The notes: a model not told the origin generated them from the sequence alone. 64,000 bases of DNA from Mercurialis annua (GCF_937616625.2 NC_065571.1:24502201-24566200), one strand, 5' to 3'; positions 1-12,094 are shown, numbered from the stretch's first letter. Made by a program: numbers and translations.

Positions 1-6
1 ATAAGT

Positions 7-89
7 GGCAGAAAGACGCCAAAGCCTGATGGAAAACATCAGCATACGGTAGAAAGACACCGAAGCTTGGTAGAAAAACACCAGCATCC
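7..89 (+). repeat. Short tandem repeat, about 42 bp made of 21-bp subunits
   Basis: Four imperfect units of about 21 bp follow one another, each like GGTAGAAAGACACCGAAGC, with alternating variants that give a 42-bp higher period. Variable tandem repeats in this position, upstream of the polypurine tract, are known from Tat/Ogre elements and are a documented source of new plant satellites. These repeats do not resemble the 60-bp satellite that fills the window. Confidence 0.7.
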
Positions 90-376
90 GTTAAGCGTGG
101 AATAATTAACGGAATCCAGACACCTATGCGATATAGGTGGCCTTTGGGACGGCCCAGGGATCCTCTCTATCTATAAGAAAGCCTCGGACAGGACAATTAC
201 CAGGGTTCGAGCCATCGAACCACTCTCAGGACAGCCGAGAGTTTACAGCGGGTAATGCTCCGGCTAGGGCATTACCACACCACAGGCGAGCGAGAGTCTC
301 CGATGGTTGGCAGTCGCTCGTCTAACAGCAAGTCTTTTCTTTAACAAGAATTGACCTACTTCGTCAATTCTCTTTC

Positions 377-390
377 AAGAGGGGGAAAAC
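377..390 (+). other. Polypurine tract
   Basis: AAGAGGGGGAAAAC lies immediately before the LTR start TGTAGAAACC. It is the expected primer site for plus-strand DNA synthesis. Its position defines the left edge of the LTR at 391. Confidence 0.75.
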
Positions 391-884
391 TGTAGAAACC
401 TATTTTTCGGACAGGTAAAAAGTGATAAGGAACTGAAGCGTCCAATGATAATTTCCAGAAAAATCTGTCCGAGAGACGAGCTTTCGATTTGCTTGCTGGA
501 ATCTAAGCAGGCGTAATCTGTGCACAGCTGCAAACTTGGAGGATCAAAACATAACTAGGCGTGAATAGCCCATAAAAATCCAAAGAGATTGTAATCTAAG
601 TCTAGAAATTGGACTAATTGTCATATCTTAGAAGTTTATGGGCCAATTTGCAAGTTTTACGGACTGGAATTGACCCTGACCAAACCCATAGGACCTGAGA
701 AACCTTTTTTAACACTTTCGGGCACCAAAGCGGACTTTTAGCAATCTTTTACTTAGCCACTAATCTTTAATACGAATTTAATTAAATAAATAGAGTTTAA
801 TGGTAATCTTACCACCTAATGACTTATCACTTAACAGTTTAAACCCTAGAAGACTCTAACCAAATCCTAGGTCACCCCTAATCC

Positions 885-893
885 TTATAAATA
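885..893 (+). promoter_or_regulatory. TATA box of the LTR promoter
   Basis: TTATAAATA lies about 500 bp into the LTR, in the expected place for the U3/R boundary. Transcription would begin near 915-925, within the stretch around GCCTGGCTAAAGG. This is a sequence match only. Confidence 0.55.
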
Positions 894-994
894 CAGCCTT
901 AAGCCAGCCTGGCTAAAGGTGGCACACAAACCCTAGACAGACACACATAAAATTCGGCAACCATCTTAGTATAGAAAACCCAAAATCACAACAA

Positions 995-1012
995 ACACAC
1001 ACACACACACAC
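995..1012 (+). repeat. AC dinucleotide microsatellite
   Basis: A short uninterrupted run of AC repeats lies inside the LTR, downstream of the predicted transcription start. Confidence 0.85.
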
Positions 1013-2578
1013 AAACACAAATCCAGTCCTGAAAAACCCTAGTACTTGTTTATTCTCCAAGAATGCAGCACAAGCACCAGATTCGAAGCCGGATTCCACA
1101 TCCACTTCGTTGGCAAACGAGCCAAGGACTCAGAACGGTACTTTTGAGGACCCTCTATCATAATTCCTTTTATTTTTCCATTGTACATATGATTTCCATA
1201 ATTGTTGTAATTTATCTTAGATTGCATGTTTAGATTATTTTGTTAATTTTGCTATTCAAATTACCACAATAATTAATTCGATACTTTCAATAACCGCCAT
1301 AAAATTCGATGAAAAAGCAGGTTAATCACTGAAGTTTGCTGTTTTTAATGCTCATAACCAGAAAACAATCGATTGAACACCTTAGAATACATGTCTTTAG
1401 GTAGATTTTAGCTAATTTTGCCTTAAGTAAACCTTAAAAACGAGTTGTTGCCCAGAAAAATAAATTTGTCTAGATGAGCTCTAAACACTCTGATTATGTG
1501 TCTTTTGGATTCCTTGTTCGATTTTATGCTGTTTTGACTACTTTTACATGAAAAAATGAGCTAAAACGAGTGAGAACGAAGCAAAACAAAACGACCCCTG
1601 AAATTGCCGACAAACCACCGCTGAAGCTGACGGCGCTGCCGAGATAAAGTGGCTGCGCCGCAACAATAAACTGCCGGCGCCGTGTTCATAGTTCTTCAGC
1701 TCCACAGATTTCCTCATAGATCCTTCCAAACGCGATCCGAACTTCAAAACGTGCTTTTAGGCCCATCCGGACTCCAAATCACGCCCAGTTTAAACCCAGA
1801 CGTAGATAATTTAGTGTAGAATCATATTCTGTATTGTAAAGGGCAAGACCTGATGTAAAACGGACTCGTAAGTCCAAATATGTAACATAGTTTATAAACC
1901 GGGCCCACGAGCCCGAGGCCCAACAAACCAGCAACTTCCAGAGCCAATTTCGGGCTAACCCAAACTCGGAATCAACTCCAGATCAAACCAGTAGAACCGG
2001 ATTGACGAGATGCACAACTCCCGTGATCTGACCGAGAGCCAATTCTGACCAGACCGATGGTCAGAACCCGCGCGAGTGCCAGGCACTCAAAGTCAACGAG
2101 GTTTAAAAGTATCTCTAACCTTGTATGTATATCCAACTGCCACTGAGCATGCTTGCATTGTTTACTGCTTTCCAAAAGCATCCAAATCCAATAATAACCG
2201 GTTAAATGACTAATCACCTAAAATTGGCGCATTAATACAATTCCAGCCAATCACTTAGACGTCATAGGACTGATATGGAAAAGTAGTAACGTGTTTATTT
2301 ACAGCTTTCATATCCAGATAGAGTCATATGCGCGTCAAACGTGTTTACTGATTTCATAAATGTTTATTTACAGCTTTCATATCCTGTGAATTGCATATAC
2401 TTTTGAGATGATATATAATACGAATATGTCCAGAAAATAAAGTTGGTAACAGATAAGCCAAGCAAATGAGACTCGGGGAGGTCCACGAACCCTCGTCTTT
2501 GGTCCGATGCACGATAGTTTTACCGGAGGCGAGTAAGGCTATCTAGTCGGTTAAAAGGCATTTTCTAGTTGAACTAGG

Positions 2579-2589
2579 TGGCGACTCCA
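2579..2589 (+). other. Primer binding site, tRNA-Arg type
   Basis: TGGCGACTCCA is complementary to the 3' end of plant tRNA-Arg species that end in GGAGTCG plus CCA. Tat/Ogre elements are known to use tRNA-Arg as primer. Its place just after the LTR supports the LTR call and its plus-strand orientation. Confidence 0.65.
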
Positions 2590-2666
2590 TTTTTCAAACA
2601 ATTTCCACATCGAGAAGTCAGCCATAAGCCTTGGGCGAGCGACCCCCGAACCCCGCTCCGCTCACA
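2590..2666 (+). mobile_element. Stub of retroelement leader, truncated by the satellite
   Basis: After the primer binding site, 77 bp of non-repetitive sequence (GC-rich in its second half, with GACCCCCGAACCCCGCTCCG) continues as an element leader would. It then stops abruptly where the satellite begins. No gag coding is present. The satellite has either replaced the rest of the element or been joined to it by a break. Confidence 0.55.
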
Positions 2667-5600
2667 GTAATGTTTGTAAACTTTTGGTTCAAATCGCTAA
2701 AAAGGTGAATCGTTTGGACTTGCTTCATAATGTTTCTAAACGTTTGGCTTAAATTGCTAAAAAAGTGAAACGTTTGGCTTTGTTTCGTAACTTTTGTAAA
2801 CGTTTGGCTTAAACTGCTAAAAACTTGAAACGTTTGAATTTGTTTCGTAACGTTTTAAACGTTTGGTTTCTTTTCGTAACGTTTGTAATCGTTTGACTTA
2901 AATTGCTAAAAAGGTGAAACATTTGGTTTTGTTTCGTAACATTTGTAAACGTTTGGCTTAAATCGCTAAAAATGTGAAACGTTTGGATTTATTTCGTAAC
3001 GTGTTAAACGTTTGGTTTAGTTTTGAAACGTTTATAAGCGTTTGGTTTTGTTTCTTAACGTTTGTTAATGTTTGGCATAAATAGCTAAAAAGGTGAAACA
3101 TTTGGTTTTGTTCCGTAACGTTTGTAAACGTTTTGTTTAAATTGCTAAGAAGGTTAAATCGCTAAAAATATGAAACGTTTCAATTTGTTTGTAACCTTTG
3201 TAAATGTTTGGCTTAAATCCATAAAAGGTGAAACATTTGGATTTGTCTCGTAACGTTTTAAACGTGTGGTTTCAATTGCAAAAAGGTGAAGCATTTGGTT
3301 TTGTTTTGTAACGTTTGCAAACTTTTGGCTTAAATAGCTAAAAAGGTGAAATGTTTGGTTTTGTTTCATAATGTTTGTAAACGTTTGACTTAAATCGCTA
3401 AAAAGATGAAACGTTTTGATTTGTTTTGTAGCATTTGTAAACGTTTGGCTTAAATCGCTAAAAAGGTGAAACACTTGGATTTATTTCGTAACGTTGTAAA
3501 CGTTTGGATTAAATTGCTAAAAAGGTCAAACATTTGGCATAAATCGCCAAAAAGGGGAAACATTTGGATTTGTTTCGTAATGTTTGTAAACGTTTGGCTT
3601 GAATCGCTAAAAAGGTGAAACGTTTGGATTTTTTTCGTAACGTTTGTTAACATTTGGCTTAAATAGATAAAAAGGTAAAACACTTGGATTTGTTTCGTAA
3701 CGTTTGCAAACGTTTGGCTTAAATCGCTAAAAAGGTGAAACGTTTGGATTTGTTTCGTAACAATTGTAAACGTTTGTCTTAAATCGCTAAAAATGTGAAA
3801 CGTTTGTTTTTGCTTCGTAAAGTTTGTAAACGTTTAGATTCTTTTCGTATCGTTTTAAATGTTTAGTTTTATTTTGTAAAGTTTGTAAACATTTGGTTTT
3901 GTTTCGTAACATTTTAAACGTTCGGTTTTGTTTCGTAACATTTGCAAACGTTTGGCTTAAATCGCTGAAAAGGAGAAACGTTTGGATTTGTTTCGTACCG
4001 TTTGTAAAAGTTTGGCTTAAATCGCTAAAAAGGTGAAATGTTTGGATTTGTTTCGTAACAATTGTAAACGTTTGTCTTAAATCGCTAAAAAGGTGAAACG
4101 TTTGTTTTTGTTTCGTAACGTTTGTAAACGTTTAGATTCTTTTCGTATCGTTTTGAACGTTTATTTTTGTTTTGTAAAGTTTGTAAACGTTTGGTTTTGT
4201 ATCGTAACATTTTAAACGTTTGGTTTTGTTTAGTAACATTTATAAACGTTTGGCTTAAATTGCTAAAAAGGTAAAACATTTGGATTTGTTTCATAACGTT
4301 TGTAAACGTTTGGCTCAAATCGCTCAAAAGGTGAAACGTTTGGATATGTTTCATAACGTTTCTAAACATTTGGCTTAAATTGCAAAAAGGGGAAACGTTT
4401 GGCTTTGTTTCGTAACGTTTGTAAACGTTTGGCCTAAATTGTTAAAAATTTGAAACGTTTGGATTTGTTTCGTAACGTTTGATTTTGTTTCGTAACGTTT
4501 GTAAACGTTTGGCATAAATCGCTAAAAAGGTGAAACGTTTGGTTTTGTTTTGTAACATTTGTAAACGTTTGGCTTAAATCGCTAAAATGTGAAATGTTTG
4601 GATTAGTTTCGTAACATTTTAAACGTTTTGTTTTGTTTTGTAACGTTTCTAAACGTCTGATGTTGTTTTGTATCGTTAATAAACGTTTGGTTTTGTTTCG
4701 TAACGTTTGTAAACGTTTGGCTAAAATCGCTAAAAAAGTGAAACGTTTGGTTTTCTTCCGTAACGTTTGTAAAACGTTTGCCTTTATTTCGTAACGTTTA
4801 CAAACGTTTGGCTTAAATTGCTAAAAGTTGAAATGCTTCGATTTGTTTCGTAACGTTTGTAAACGTTTGGCTTAAATCGCTAAATATGTGAAACATTTCG
4901 ATTTGTTTTGTAACGTTTGTAATCGTTTGGCTTAAATCGATAAAAAGGTGAAACGTTTGGATTTGTTTCCTAATGTTTTAAACGTTTGGGTTAATTTGCT
5001 AAAAAGGTAAAACGTTTGGTTTTATTTCGTAACGTTTGTAAACGTTTGGCTTAAATCGCTAAAAAGGTGAAATGTTTGGTTTGATTTCGTAACGTTTGTA
5101 ATCGTTTGGCTTAAATCGCTAAAATGGTGAAATGTTTGGTTTTGTTTCGTAACATTTGTAAATGTTTGACTAAAATAGCTAAAAAGGTGAAACATTTGGA
5201 TTTGTTTCGTAACGTTTGTAAACGTTTGACTCAAATCGCTTAAAAGGTGAAATGTTTAGATTTGTTTCATAACGTTTCTAAATGTTTGGCTTAAATTGCT
5301 AAAAAGGTGAAACGTTTGGCTTTGTTTGGTAACGTTTGTAAACGTTTGGCTTTAGTTGCTAAAACTTTGAAATGTTTGGATTTGTTTCGTAACGTCTTAT
5401 ACGTTTGGTTTTGTTTCGTAACGTTTGTAAACGTTTGGCTTAAATCGCTAAAAAGGTGAAACATTTGATTTTGTTTCGTAACATTTGTAAACGATTGGCT
5501 TAAATCGCTAAAAATGTGAAACGTTTGGTTTTGTTTTGTAACGTTTATAAACGGTTGGTTTTGTTTTGTAACGTTTATAGACGTTTGGTTTTATTTCGTA

Positions 5601-7920
5601 ACGTTTGTAAACGTTTGGCTTAAATCGCTAAAAAGCTGAAACGTTTGGTTTTGTGTCGAAACGTTTGTATAACATTTGGCTTTGTTTCGCAACGCTTATT
5701 AATGTTTGGTTTAAATAGCTTAAAAGGTAAAACGCTTGGATTTGTTTTGTAACGTTTGTAAACATTTGGCTTAAATCACTAAGAATGGGAAACGTTTGGA
5801 ATTATTTCGTAACGTTTTAACTGTTTGGTTTTGTTTCGAAACGTATGTAAGCGTTTGGCTTAAATTTCTAAAAAGGTAAAACATTTCGTTTTGTTTCTTA
5901 GCGTTTGTAAACGTTTGGCTTAAATCACTAAAAAGGTGAAACGTTTGGATTTGTTTCGTAACGTTTGTAAAGTTTGGCTTAAATCGCTAAAAAGGTGAAA
6001 CGTTTGAATTTGTTTCATATCGTTTATAAACGTTTGGATTAAATCGCTAAAAAGGTAAAACGTTTGCATTTGTTTCATAATGTTTTTAAACGTTTGGCTT
6101 AAATTGCTAAAAAGGTGAAACGTTTGGCTTTGTTTCGTAATGTTTGTAAGCGTTTGGCTGAAATTGCTAAAAATGTGAAACGTTTGGATTTGTTTCGTAA
6201 CGTTATAAACGTTTGGTTTTGTTTCGAAACGTTTGTAAACATTTGGCTTAAATCGCTAAAAAGGTGAAACGTTTGGTATCGTTTCGTAACATTTGTAAAC
6301 GTTTGGCTTAAATCGCTAAAAATGTGAAACGTTTGGATTTGTTTCGTAACGTTTATACACGTTTTGTTTTATTTTGTAACGTTTATAAACGTTTGGTTTT
6401 GTTTTGTAACAATCATAAACGTTTAGCTTAAATCGCTAAAAAAGTGAAAAGTTTGGTTTTGTTTCGTAAAGTTTGTATAACATTTTGCTTTGTTTCGTAA
6501 CGTTTGTAAACGTTTGGCTTAAATTGCTAAAAAGGTGAAACGCTTGGATTTGTTTCGTAACGTATGACTTAAATTGCTAAAAATATGAAACATTTGTATT
6601 TGTTTTGCAATGTTTGTAAACGTTTGGCTTAAATCGATTAAAAGGTGAAACGTTTGGATTTGTTTCAAAACATTTTAAACATTTGGTTTAAATTGCTAAA
6701 AAGATGAAACGTTTGGTTTTGTTTCGTTACGTTTGTAAATGTTTGGCTTAAATCGCTAAAAAGGTGAAACGTTTGTAAACGTTTGGCTTATATCGCAAAA
6801 AAGGGGAAACGTTTGGATTTGTTTCGTAACGTTTGTAAACGTTTGGCTTAAATTGCTAATAAGCTGAAACGATCTGATTTGTTTCGTGACGTTTGTAAAC
6901 GTTTGACTTAAATCGTTAAAAATGTGAAACGTTTGGATTATTTTCGTAACGTATTGATCGTTTGGTTTTGTTTCATAACATTTGTAAACGTTTGGCTTAA
7001 ATTGCTAAAAAGGTGAAACATTTGGATTTGTTTCGTAAACGTTTGGCTTAAATCGCAAAAAGTGTGAAACGTTTAGATTTGTTTCGTAACGTTTTAATCG
7101 TTTGGTTTTGTTTCGAAAAGTTTGTAAACGTTTGGCTTAAATCGCTAAAAAGGTGAAGCGTTTGGTTTTGTTTCGAAACGTTTGTAAACGTTTGGCTTAA
7201 ATCGCTAAAAATGTGAAATGTTTGGATTTGTTTCCTATCATTTTAAACGTTTTGTTTTATTTCGTAACATTTATAAACGTTTAGCTTAAATCACTAAAAA
7301 GGTGAAACGTTTGGATTTGTTTCTTAACGTTTGTAAACGTTTGGATTTGTTTCTTAACGTTTGTAAACGTTTGGCTTAATTCGCTAAAGAGGTGAAACAT
7401 TTGGATTTGTTTCTTAACGTTTCTAAACGTTTGGCTTAAATTGCTAAAAAGGTGAAACGTTTTGTTTCGTAACATTTGTAAACGTTTGACTTAAAATGCT
7501 AAAAATGTAAAACGTTTGGATTTGTTTCGTAATGTTTTAAACGTTTGGTTGTGTTTCATAACGTTTGTAAACGTTTGGCTTAAATTGCTAAAAAGGTGAA
7601 ACGCTTGGATTTGTTTTGTAACATTTGTAAACGTTTGGCTTAAATGGCTAAAAATGTGAAACGTTTGGATTTGTTTCGTCACGTTTAAAAACGTTCGGCT
7701 TAAATCGATAAAAAGGTGAAACGTTTGGATTTGTTTCATAACGTTTTAAACGTTTTGTTTAAATTTCTAAAAAGGTGAAATATTTGGTTTTGTTTCGTAA
7801 CGTTTGTAAACGTTTGGCTTAGATCGCTAAAAAGGCGAAACGTTTGGTTTTAGGTCGTAACATTTGCAAACGTTTGGCTTAAATCGCTAAAAAGGTGAAT
7901 TGTTTGGATTTGTTTCGTAA
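2667..7920 (+). repeat. 60-bp satellite array, diverged block, forward orientation
   Basis: Tandem units of about 60 bp, each built of two 30-bp halves. The A half starts GTTTGGCTTAAATCGC and ends AAGGTGAAAC; the B half starts GTTTGGATTTGTTTCG and ends GTTTGTAAAC. The halves agree at 16 of 30 positions, so they probably came from an ancestral 30-bp duplication. Each monomer holds a 16-bp dyad, AACGTTTGTAAACGTT. Many units lack a half, especially the frequent TTTTAAACGTTTGG junctions, or carry point changes. Local duplication is visible, for example a copy about 298 bp apart around 3761 and 4059. Divergence between units looks higher here than after 29125. No gene is present; open frames on the minus strand are repeats of a 20-residue unit. 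Confidence 0.97.
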
Positions 7921-8217
7921 ACGTTTACAAACGTTTTAAAACAAATCCAAGCGTTTCACCTTTTTAGCAATTTAAGCCAAATGTTTACAAACGTTACGAA
8001 ACAAATCCAAACGTTTCACCTTTTTAGCGATTTAAACCAAACGTTTAAAACTTTACGAAACAATTCCTAACATTTCACATTTTTAGCTATTTAAGCCAAA
8101 CAATTACATACGTTACGAAACAAATCCAAAAGTTTCACCTTTTTAGCGATTTTAGCCAAACTTTTAGAAACATTACAAAACAAGTCCAAATGTTTCACCT
8201 TTTTTGCGATTTAAGTC
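7921..8217 (-). repeat. 60-bp satellite, inverted segment (left part)
   Basis: At 7921 the satellite switches strand. The text changes from TTTGTTTCGTAA to the reverse-complement form (ACAAATCCAAGCGTTTCACC). The junction is a near-palindromic CGTAAACGTTTACAAACG. The segment continues after the inserted LTR at 11351. The last five bases, AAGTC (8213-8217), are the target-site duplication of that LTR. Confidence 0.95.
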
Positions 8218-11200
8218 TGTCACGACCCAATTTCATGGATCGCGACCGACGCTAGGTTATGGGTATGGTCGTATCAAAACATGTAGCAAGCCTTGCGGAA
8301 AACATTCAAATAAATAAACCTGCAGAAAACATTGCTCGAGGGTAACCGAGACTCCAACCTAAGTCTAGCAGTTTAGATCACAGTTCTAATATGAACAACT
8401 TATATATCTGAAATACTCATCTAAACTGAGTCTCTACGGCATGCCTTATACATAACGAGATAAATCTAAAGTATACATGCCAAAGGTTTTTAATAAAACC
8501 ATCGGACCATTCCGACAATCCAAGTACGATAATAAAAATGATTAACTAGTTCTACTGCGGTCTATGTGATAAAACAGTTAACTAACTTTTATTAACGTAA
8601 AAACCTCCGAGTAATCAAAGAAAAGGAGATGACCAACGCACTCAAATCATAAGCCTAGAAAATTGGGAAAACAACAGGGTCAGATATACTGAGATGAGTT
8701 CATAATGCTATGTACATTTATTAAGTTTAAACCCCTTAAAACAAATCCTTTTATACTAATATACTTAAGATTATGGAAATACAGTATTGAAATGATACCA
8801 GCGTAAGTATGACGTATCATAATGAACCCAGAGTGGACAAGAACAAATCCTTGTCATATACCAGCGTAAGCAAGACATTAGTCTGCCGATCTCAGAGTAC
8901 TTACCGGTGCACACAGTCTCGATACAAGCCTATCGAGTAACTCGTTCCAATACAGATCCACAATCGCTTAAAACAGTTCGAAACAGTTTATATACTAAAA
9001 TAATTGCGGTACCTAATAATAAAAGCTAATAACACTACAAACTCACTGCTTGCGTATCCACGTGAATCTTGGAAAACAACCTAAGCCTGCTCTGACTCCA
9101 AAGCACGAACAGTCGACGAGTCTAGAAATAAAGCTTAAGTTAAAAACAAATCATCCCCTAACTCTAAGAATACTAGACACCACATAGGACTAGCATCTCA
9201 AACCACAACCAAGGTATAAGCCCAAGTACAACATCCATACAAATACATTCCATATTCAAAGTAATACCAGAGTCAACCAATAAGTTAAGCATAATTGAGT
9301 TCCCGTTGAAAATATAATTCGGAGTACTTATATAACTTAGTTTAAAACTTTGAAACAAAGTGAAAATCCCAGAGTTGTGAATTCGCCTTCAAGCTTAATC
9401 TCACATGTCGGCCGACCAAAAGTCTAACCCGACCCAATTATATGCCAGAGTAAAATCAATGTTAAATCTAAAACTTTTAAACCAAAACATTATTCATTTG
9501 AAAACCATGGAACTCAATATAGCTTAACAACAAGGCAACACTTACACAACATGCTCAAAACTAGCCACAGTTAGCCAAACCACCCAAAGTAGACACCAGC
9601 GTGCCCAATCACTTAAAATGATTCCAACAACACGTATACATATCTAAAGCATGAGCTCATATCTGAACCAATTAATCAAACCAACAATCATTCATGGCAT
9701 AGAATTACTAATCTTATAATCAACCAACATGAAACGTTTGCCCAACAAGTTTAAACAATACCAATATACCAAAGTCATACAAACAGCCCCAAAAATGTTT
9801 ATAGGCATCAACAATAACCTCAAACAATAACAACAACAAACCAATGTATAATGACGCATTTTAAGCCAACAATCCAACCTTAGATTCACTAAGCATGCCC
9901 AAACAAAACCCAAAGTATGAACCATCAATTAACACCTTAGATCAATAATATATCATGCTTATATAACTAATACTAAAACAATTTAGATCTGAACATAAGC
10001 CAAATTCACTTAAACAACCAATAACGCAATTTCGCTAGAAATTGCCTAAACATGCCATTAGCTTCAAATGATAAATCCAATGAATCAAAATACATAACAA
10101 CTGATTTAAAACTTTTAAAACATCCTAGTATACCTCTAACATCAGTAGGTACAACATTCCAAAACTTTTTGCAATCGAAGCGTTTATCTTTCATAAAATT
10201 GTCAATTCCGCAAATCGTAGAGATTTTACAACATAGATCAAATCCAATTCTTACTTTTAAAATAAAAAACTTTTTATATCAGTAACTATTGATATAAGAA
10301 CACTTAATAATCAATCAATTTTGATTCAACCATTTAAATAATTCATTAAACAAATCCAATTCGCACAAGTCTAGAAATCGCCTAATCATTGTTTAATTAC
10401 ACCAATTCGTTATTGAATCATGCCAAACGCTTTCCAAAACTTATAACATCATATTATATATGTATAGCCCATCATTTAATCATATTAGATCAGTAGATTA
10501 AACATAGCATATCAATAACAATGATTCAATCCATCAAAATCCTATATTATGCATTTCTAGGCAAAATCACACAACAACGAATCCATAAATCAATTAGGAG
10601 AAAAAACATTACCTACAAATGATGAACAAGATTATAATTGATGTATTAACCCAAGGTTCAAAGGGCTGGACCGAAATCAATTGGATCCACAAGCCACCAA
10701 CAAAGAACACAACGTAGAAATTGCATAGATCTTGCGAGTATGATGAATAATAAAGTTCTTAGCTTAATGAATCGCATCCGGACTTGTTATAATAAAGGAA
10801 ATTTTCATTTTCTATGAAGATATTCGTTTAAGGGTTTGTGGAAAAGATGGGGGTTGCTCACATCAAAATAAGGGTCTATTTATAGACTTATGCGGGATTT
10901 ACATGTGCTTTGATAAATGTCACGGTTTAATTATCATTTTGAGAGTTAGAAGCATCCAAACAACGCGAAAATCGTACTCATGCTATAAAATACATTTATG
11001 AACAACATATCAAAAGATGGGCATGATCCGATATTTCAGTTGTGAGATATCAACGTTTTAGTAAAACAGACAAGTACTGAAAAACATGTGAATACTGTTT
11101 TGATAAATACCCGAAAATAAATCGAACCAACATCAAACACATACAAGATCATGGGATACATATAAGACACTTAAAAGGACACTAGCAAGGTATCACAAGT

Positions 11201-11350
11201 GATACTTCAAACATATAACCATTCAGAATCAATTTCGAAACATAACAAGAAAAATGTTGAAATATAAAATGACAACTAATGCAAGAAAACAACCAATTTG
11301 TAACGGATAACCAAACTGACAAATCAAGTTTAAAAACGCGGGGCATTACA
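8218..11350 (-). mobile_element. Solo LTR (3,133 bp) inside the satellite
   Basis: The insertion starts TGTCACGACCC and ends GGGGCATTACA, with TG...CA ends. It is flanked by a perfect 5-bp direct repeat AAGTC (8213-8217 and 11351-11355). In its own orientation (minus strand) it reads TGTAATGCCCC...GGGTCGTGACA, a pattern I associate with large plant Ty3/gypsy LTRs, possibly Tekay/Del chromoviruses; that lineage is inference. A minus-strand TATA box lies at 10876-10885. There is no second LTR, primer site, polypurine tract or polymerase coding, so this is a single LTR left after LTR-LTR recombination. It shares blocks with 16895-19920 and 19961-22961, for example GGTCAGATATACTGAGATGA and TACTAGACACCACATAGGAC. 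Short open frames at 9173-9358, 9692-9928 and 10006-10285 look like chance. Confidence 0.85.
10876..10885 (-). promoter_or_regulatory. TATA box of the solo LTR
   Basis: Read on the minus strand the site is CTATAAATAG, a canonical plant TATA box. It lies about 470 bp inside the LTR from its own 5' end, a normal U3 length. It supports the minus-strand orientation. Confidence 0.55.
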
Positions 11351-11355
11351 AAGTC

Positions 11356-12094
11356 GAACATTTACAAACGCTACGAAACAAAACAAAACGTTTAACCTTT
11401 TTTGCGATTTAAGCCAAACGTTTTCAAACGTTACAGAACAAATCCAAACGTTTCACCTTTATAGCAATTTAAGCCATACGTTTACAAACTTTACGAAACA
11501 GATTCAAACGTTTCGCCTTTTTAGCAATTTAAGCCGAACGTTTACAAACGTTATGAATAAATCCAAACGTTTAACCTTTTTAGCAATTTAAGCCAAACGT
11601 TAACAAACATTACAAAACAAAACCAAACGTTTCCCCTTTTTTAGCGATTTAAGCCAAACATTTACAAACATTACGAAACAAAACCAAATGTTTCACCTTT
11701 TTAGCGATTTAAGGCAAACATTTACAAACATTACAAAATAAATCCAAACATTACACCTTTTTAACGATTTAAGCCAAACATTTACAAATGTTACGAAAGA
11801 AAATCAAACGTATCCCCTTTTTATCGATTTAAGCCAAACATTTATAAACGTTACGAAACAAAGCCAAACGTTTAACGTTACGAAAGAAAAAATCCAAATG
11901 TTTCACATTTTTAGCGATTTAAGCCAAACGTTTACAAACGTTACGAATCAAATTCAAATATTTCACCTTTTTAGCGATTTAAGCCAAACGTATACAAAAG
12001 TTTACGAAACATGTCCAAACGTTTCCACATTTTAGCGATTTAAGCCAAACGTTTGGCTATGTTTCGTAACCAATCTAAATGTTTCACCTTTTTA
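11356..12094 (-). repeat. 60-bp satellite, inverted segment (right part)
   Basis: Reverse-complement monomers resume directly after the second AAGTC copy. At 12051 the strand flips to forward for about 20 bp, creating the palindrome at 12043-12058. It then returns to reverse form (AATGTTTCACCTTTTTA) up to about 12094. With 7921-8217 it forms one inverted stretch of about 1.04 kb before the LTR insertion. Confidence 0.93.
12043..12058. repeat. Perfect 16-bp palindrome at an inversion junction
   Basis: AGCCAAACGTTTGGCT is formed by head-to-head fusion of the starts of two A half-units. It marks a breakpoint where opposite-strand satellite units were joined without filler. Confidence 0.85.

Larger units (their letters stand above)
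1..390 (+). mobile_element. 3' non-coding end of a Tat/Ogre-like LTR retrotransposon
   Basis: This stretch ends in a purine-rich tract directly followed by TGTAGAAACC, the expected layout of the 3' untranslated region of an LTR retrotransposon just upstream of its LTR. It starts with short tandem repeats and then has about 300 bp of non-repetitive sequence. I see no pol or integrase coding in it; the 62-residue open frame at 137-325 resembles nothing I know. Tandem repeats in the 3' UTR and a tRNA-Arg-type primer site further on both fit the Tat/Ogre group of Ty3/gypsy. That lineage call is inference; the element's coding part lies outside the window. Confidence 0.6.
391..2578 (+). mobile_element. 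Complete LTR of a Tat/Ogre-like Ty3/gypsy element
   Basis: The left edge is set by the polypurine tract (377-390) and the TG dinucleotide at 391. The right edge lies just before the primer binding site at 2579; the exact last base is uncertain, between a CA at 2559-2560 and 2578. Length is about 2.2 kb. A TATA box sits at 885-893 and an AC dinucleotide run at 995-1012. No convincing open frame is present; the 62-81-residue frames on the minus strand have no recognisable motif. The order tract, LTR, primer site means this LTR is flanked by 3'-type sequence on the left and 5'-type sequence on the right. That is the structure of an LTR shared between two tandem element copies, not of an ordinary single insertion. 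Confidence 0.7.

Noticed and set aside
3154..7739. Minus-strand open frames of 60-106 residues with FHLFSDLSQTFTN repeats
   Set aside because: They are translations of the 60-bp satellite. Frame, length and ends follow the monomer period and half-unit deletions, and the plus strand is open in the same way.
2667..8217. CRISPR-like array of short repeats and spacers
   Set aside because: There are no unique spacers. The whole unit is repeated head to tail, no cas genes are present, and the context is a plant nuclear genome.
8218..11350. A complete small non-autonomous LTR element instead of a solo LTR
   Set aside because: No internal pair of long direct repeats, primer site or polypurine tract was seen. 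The two other members (19961-22961, 19921-25460) have the same single-LTR structure.
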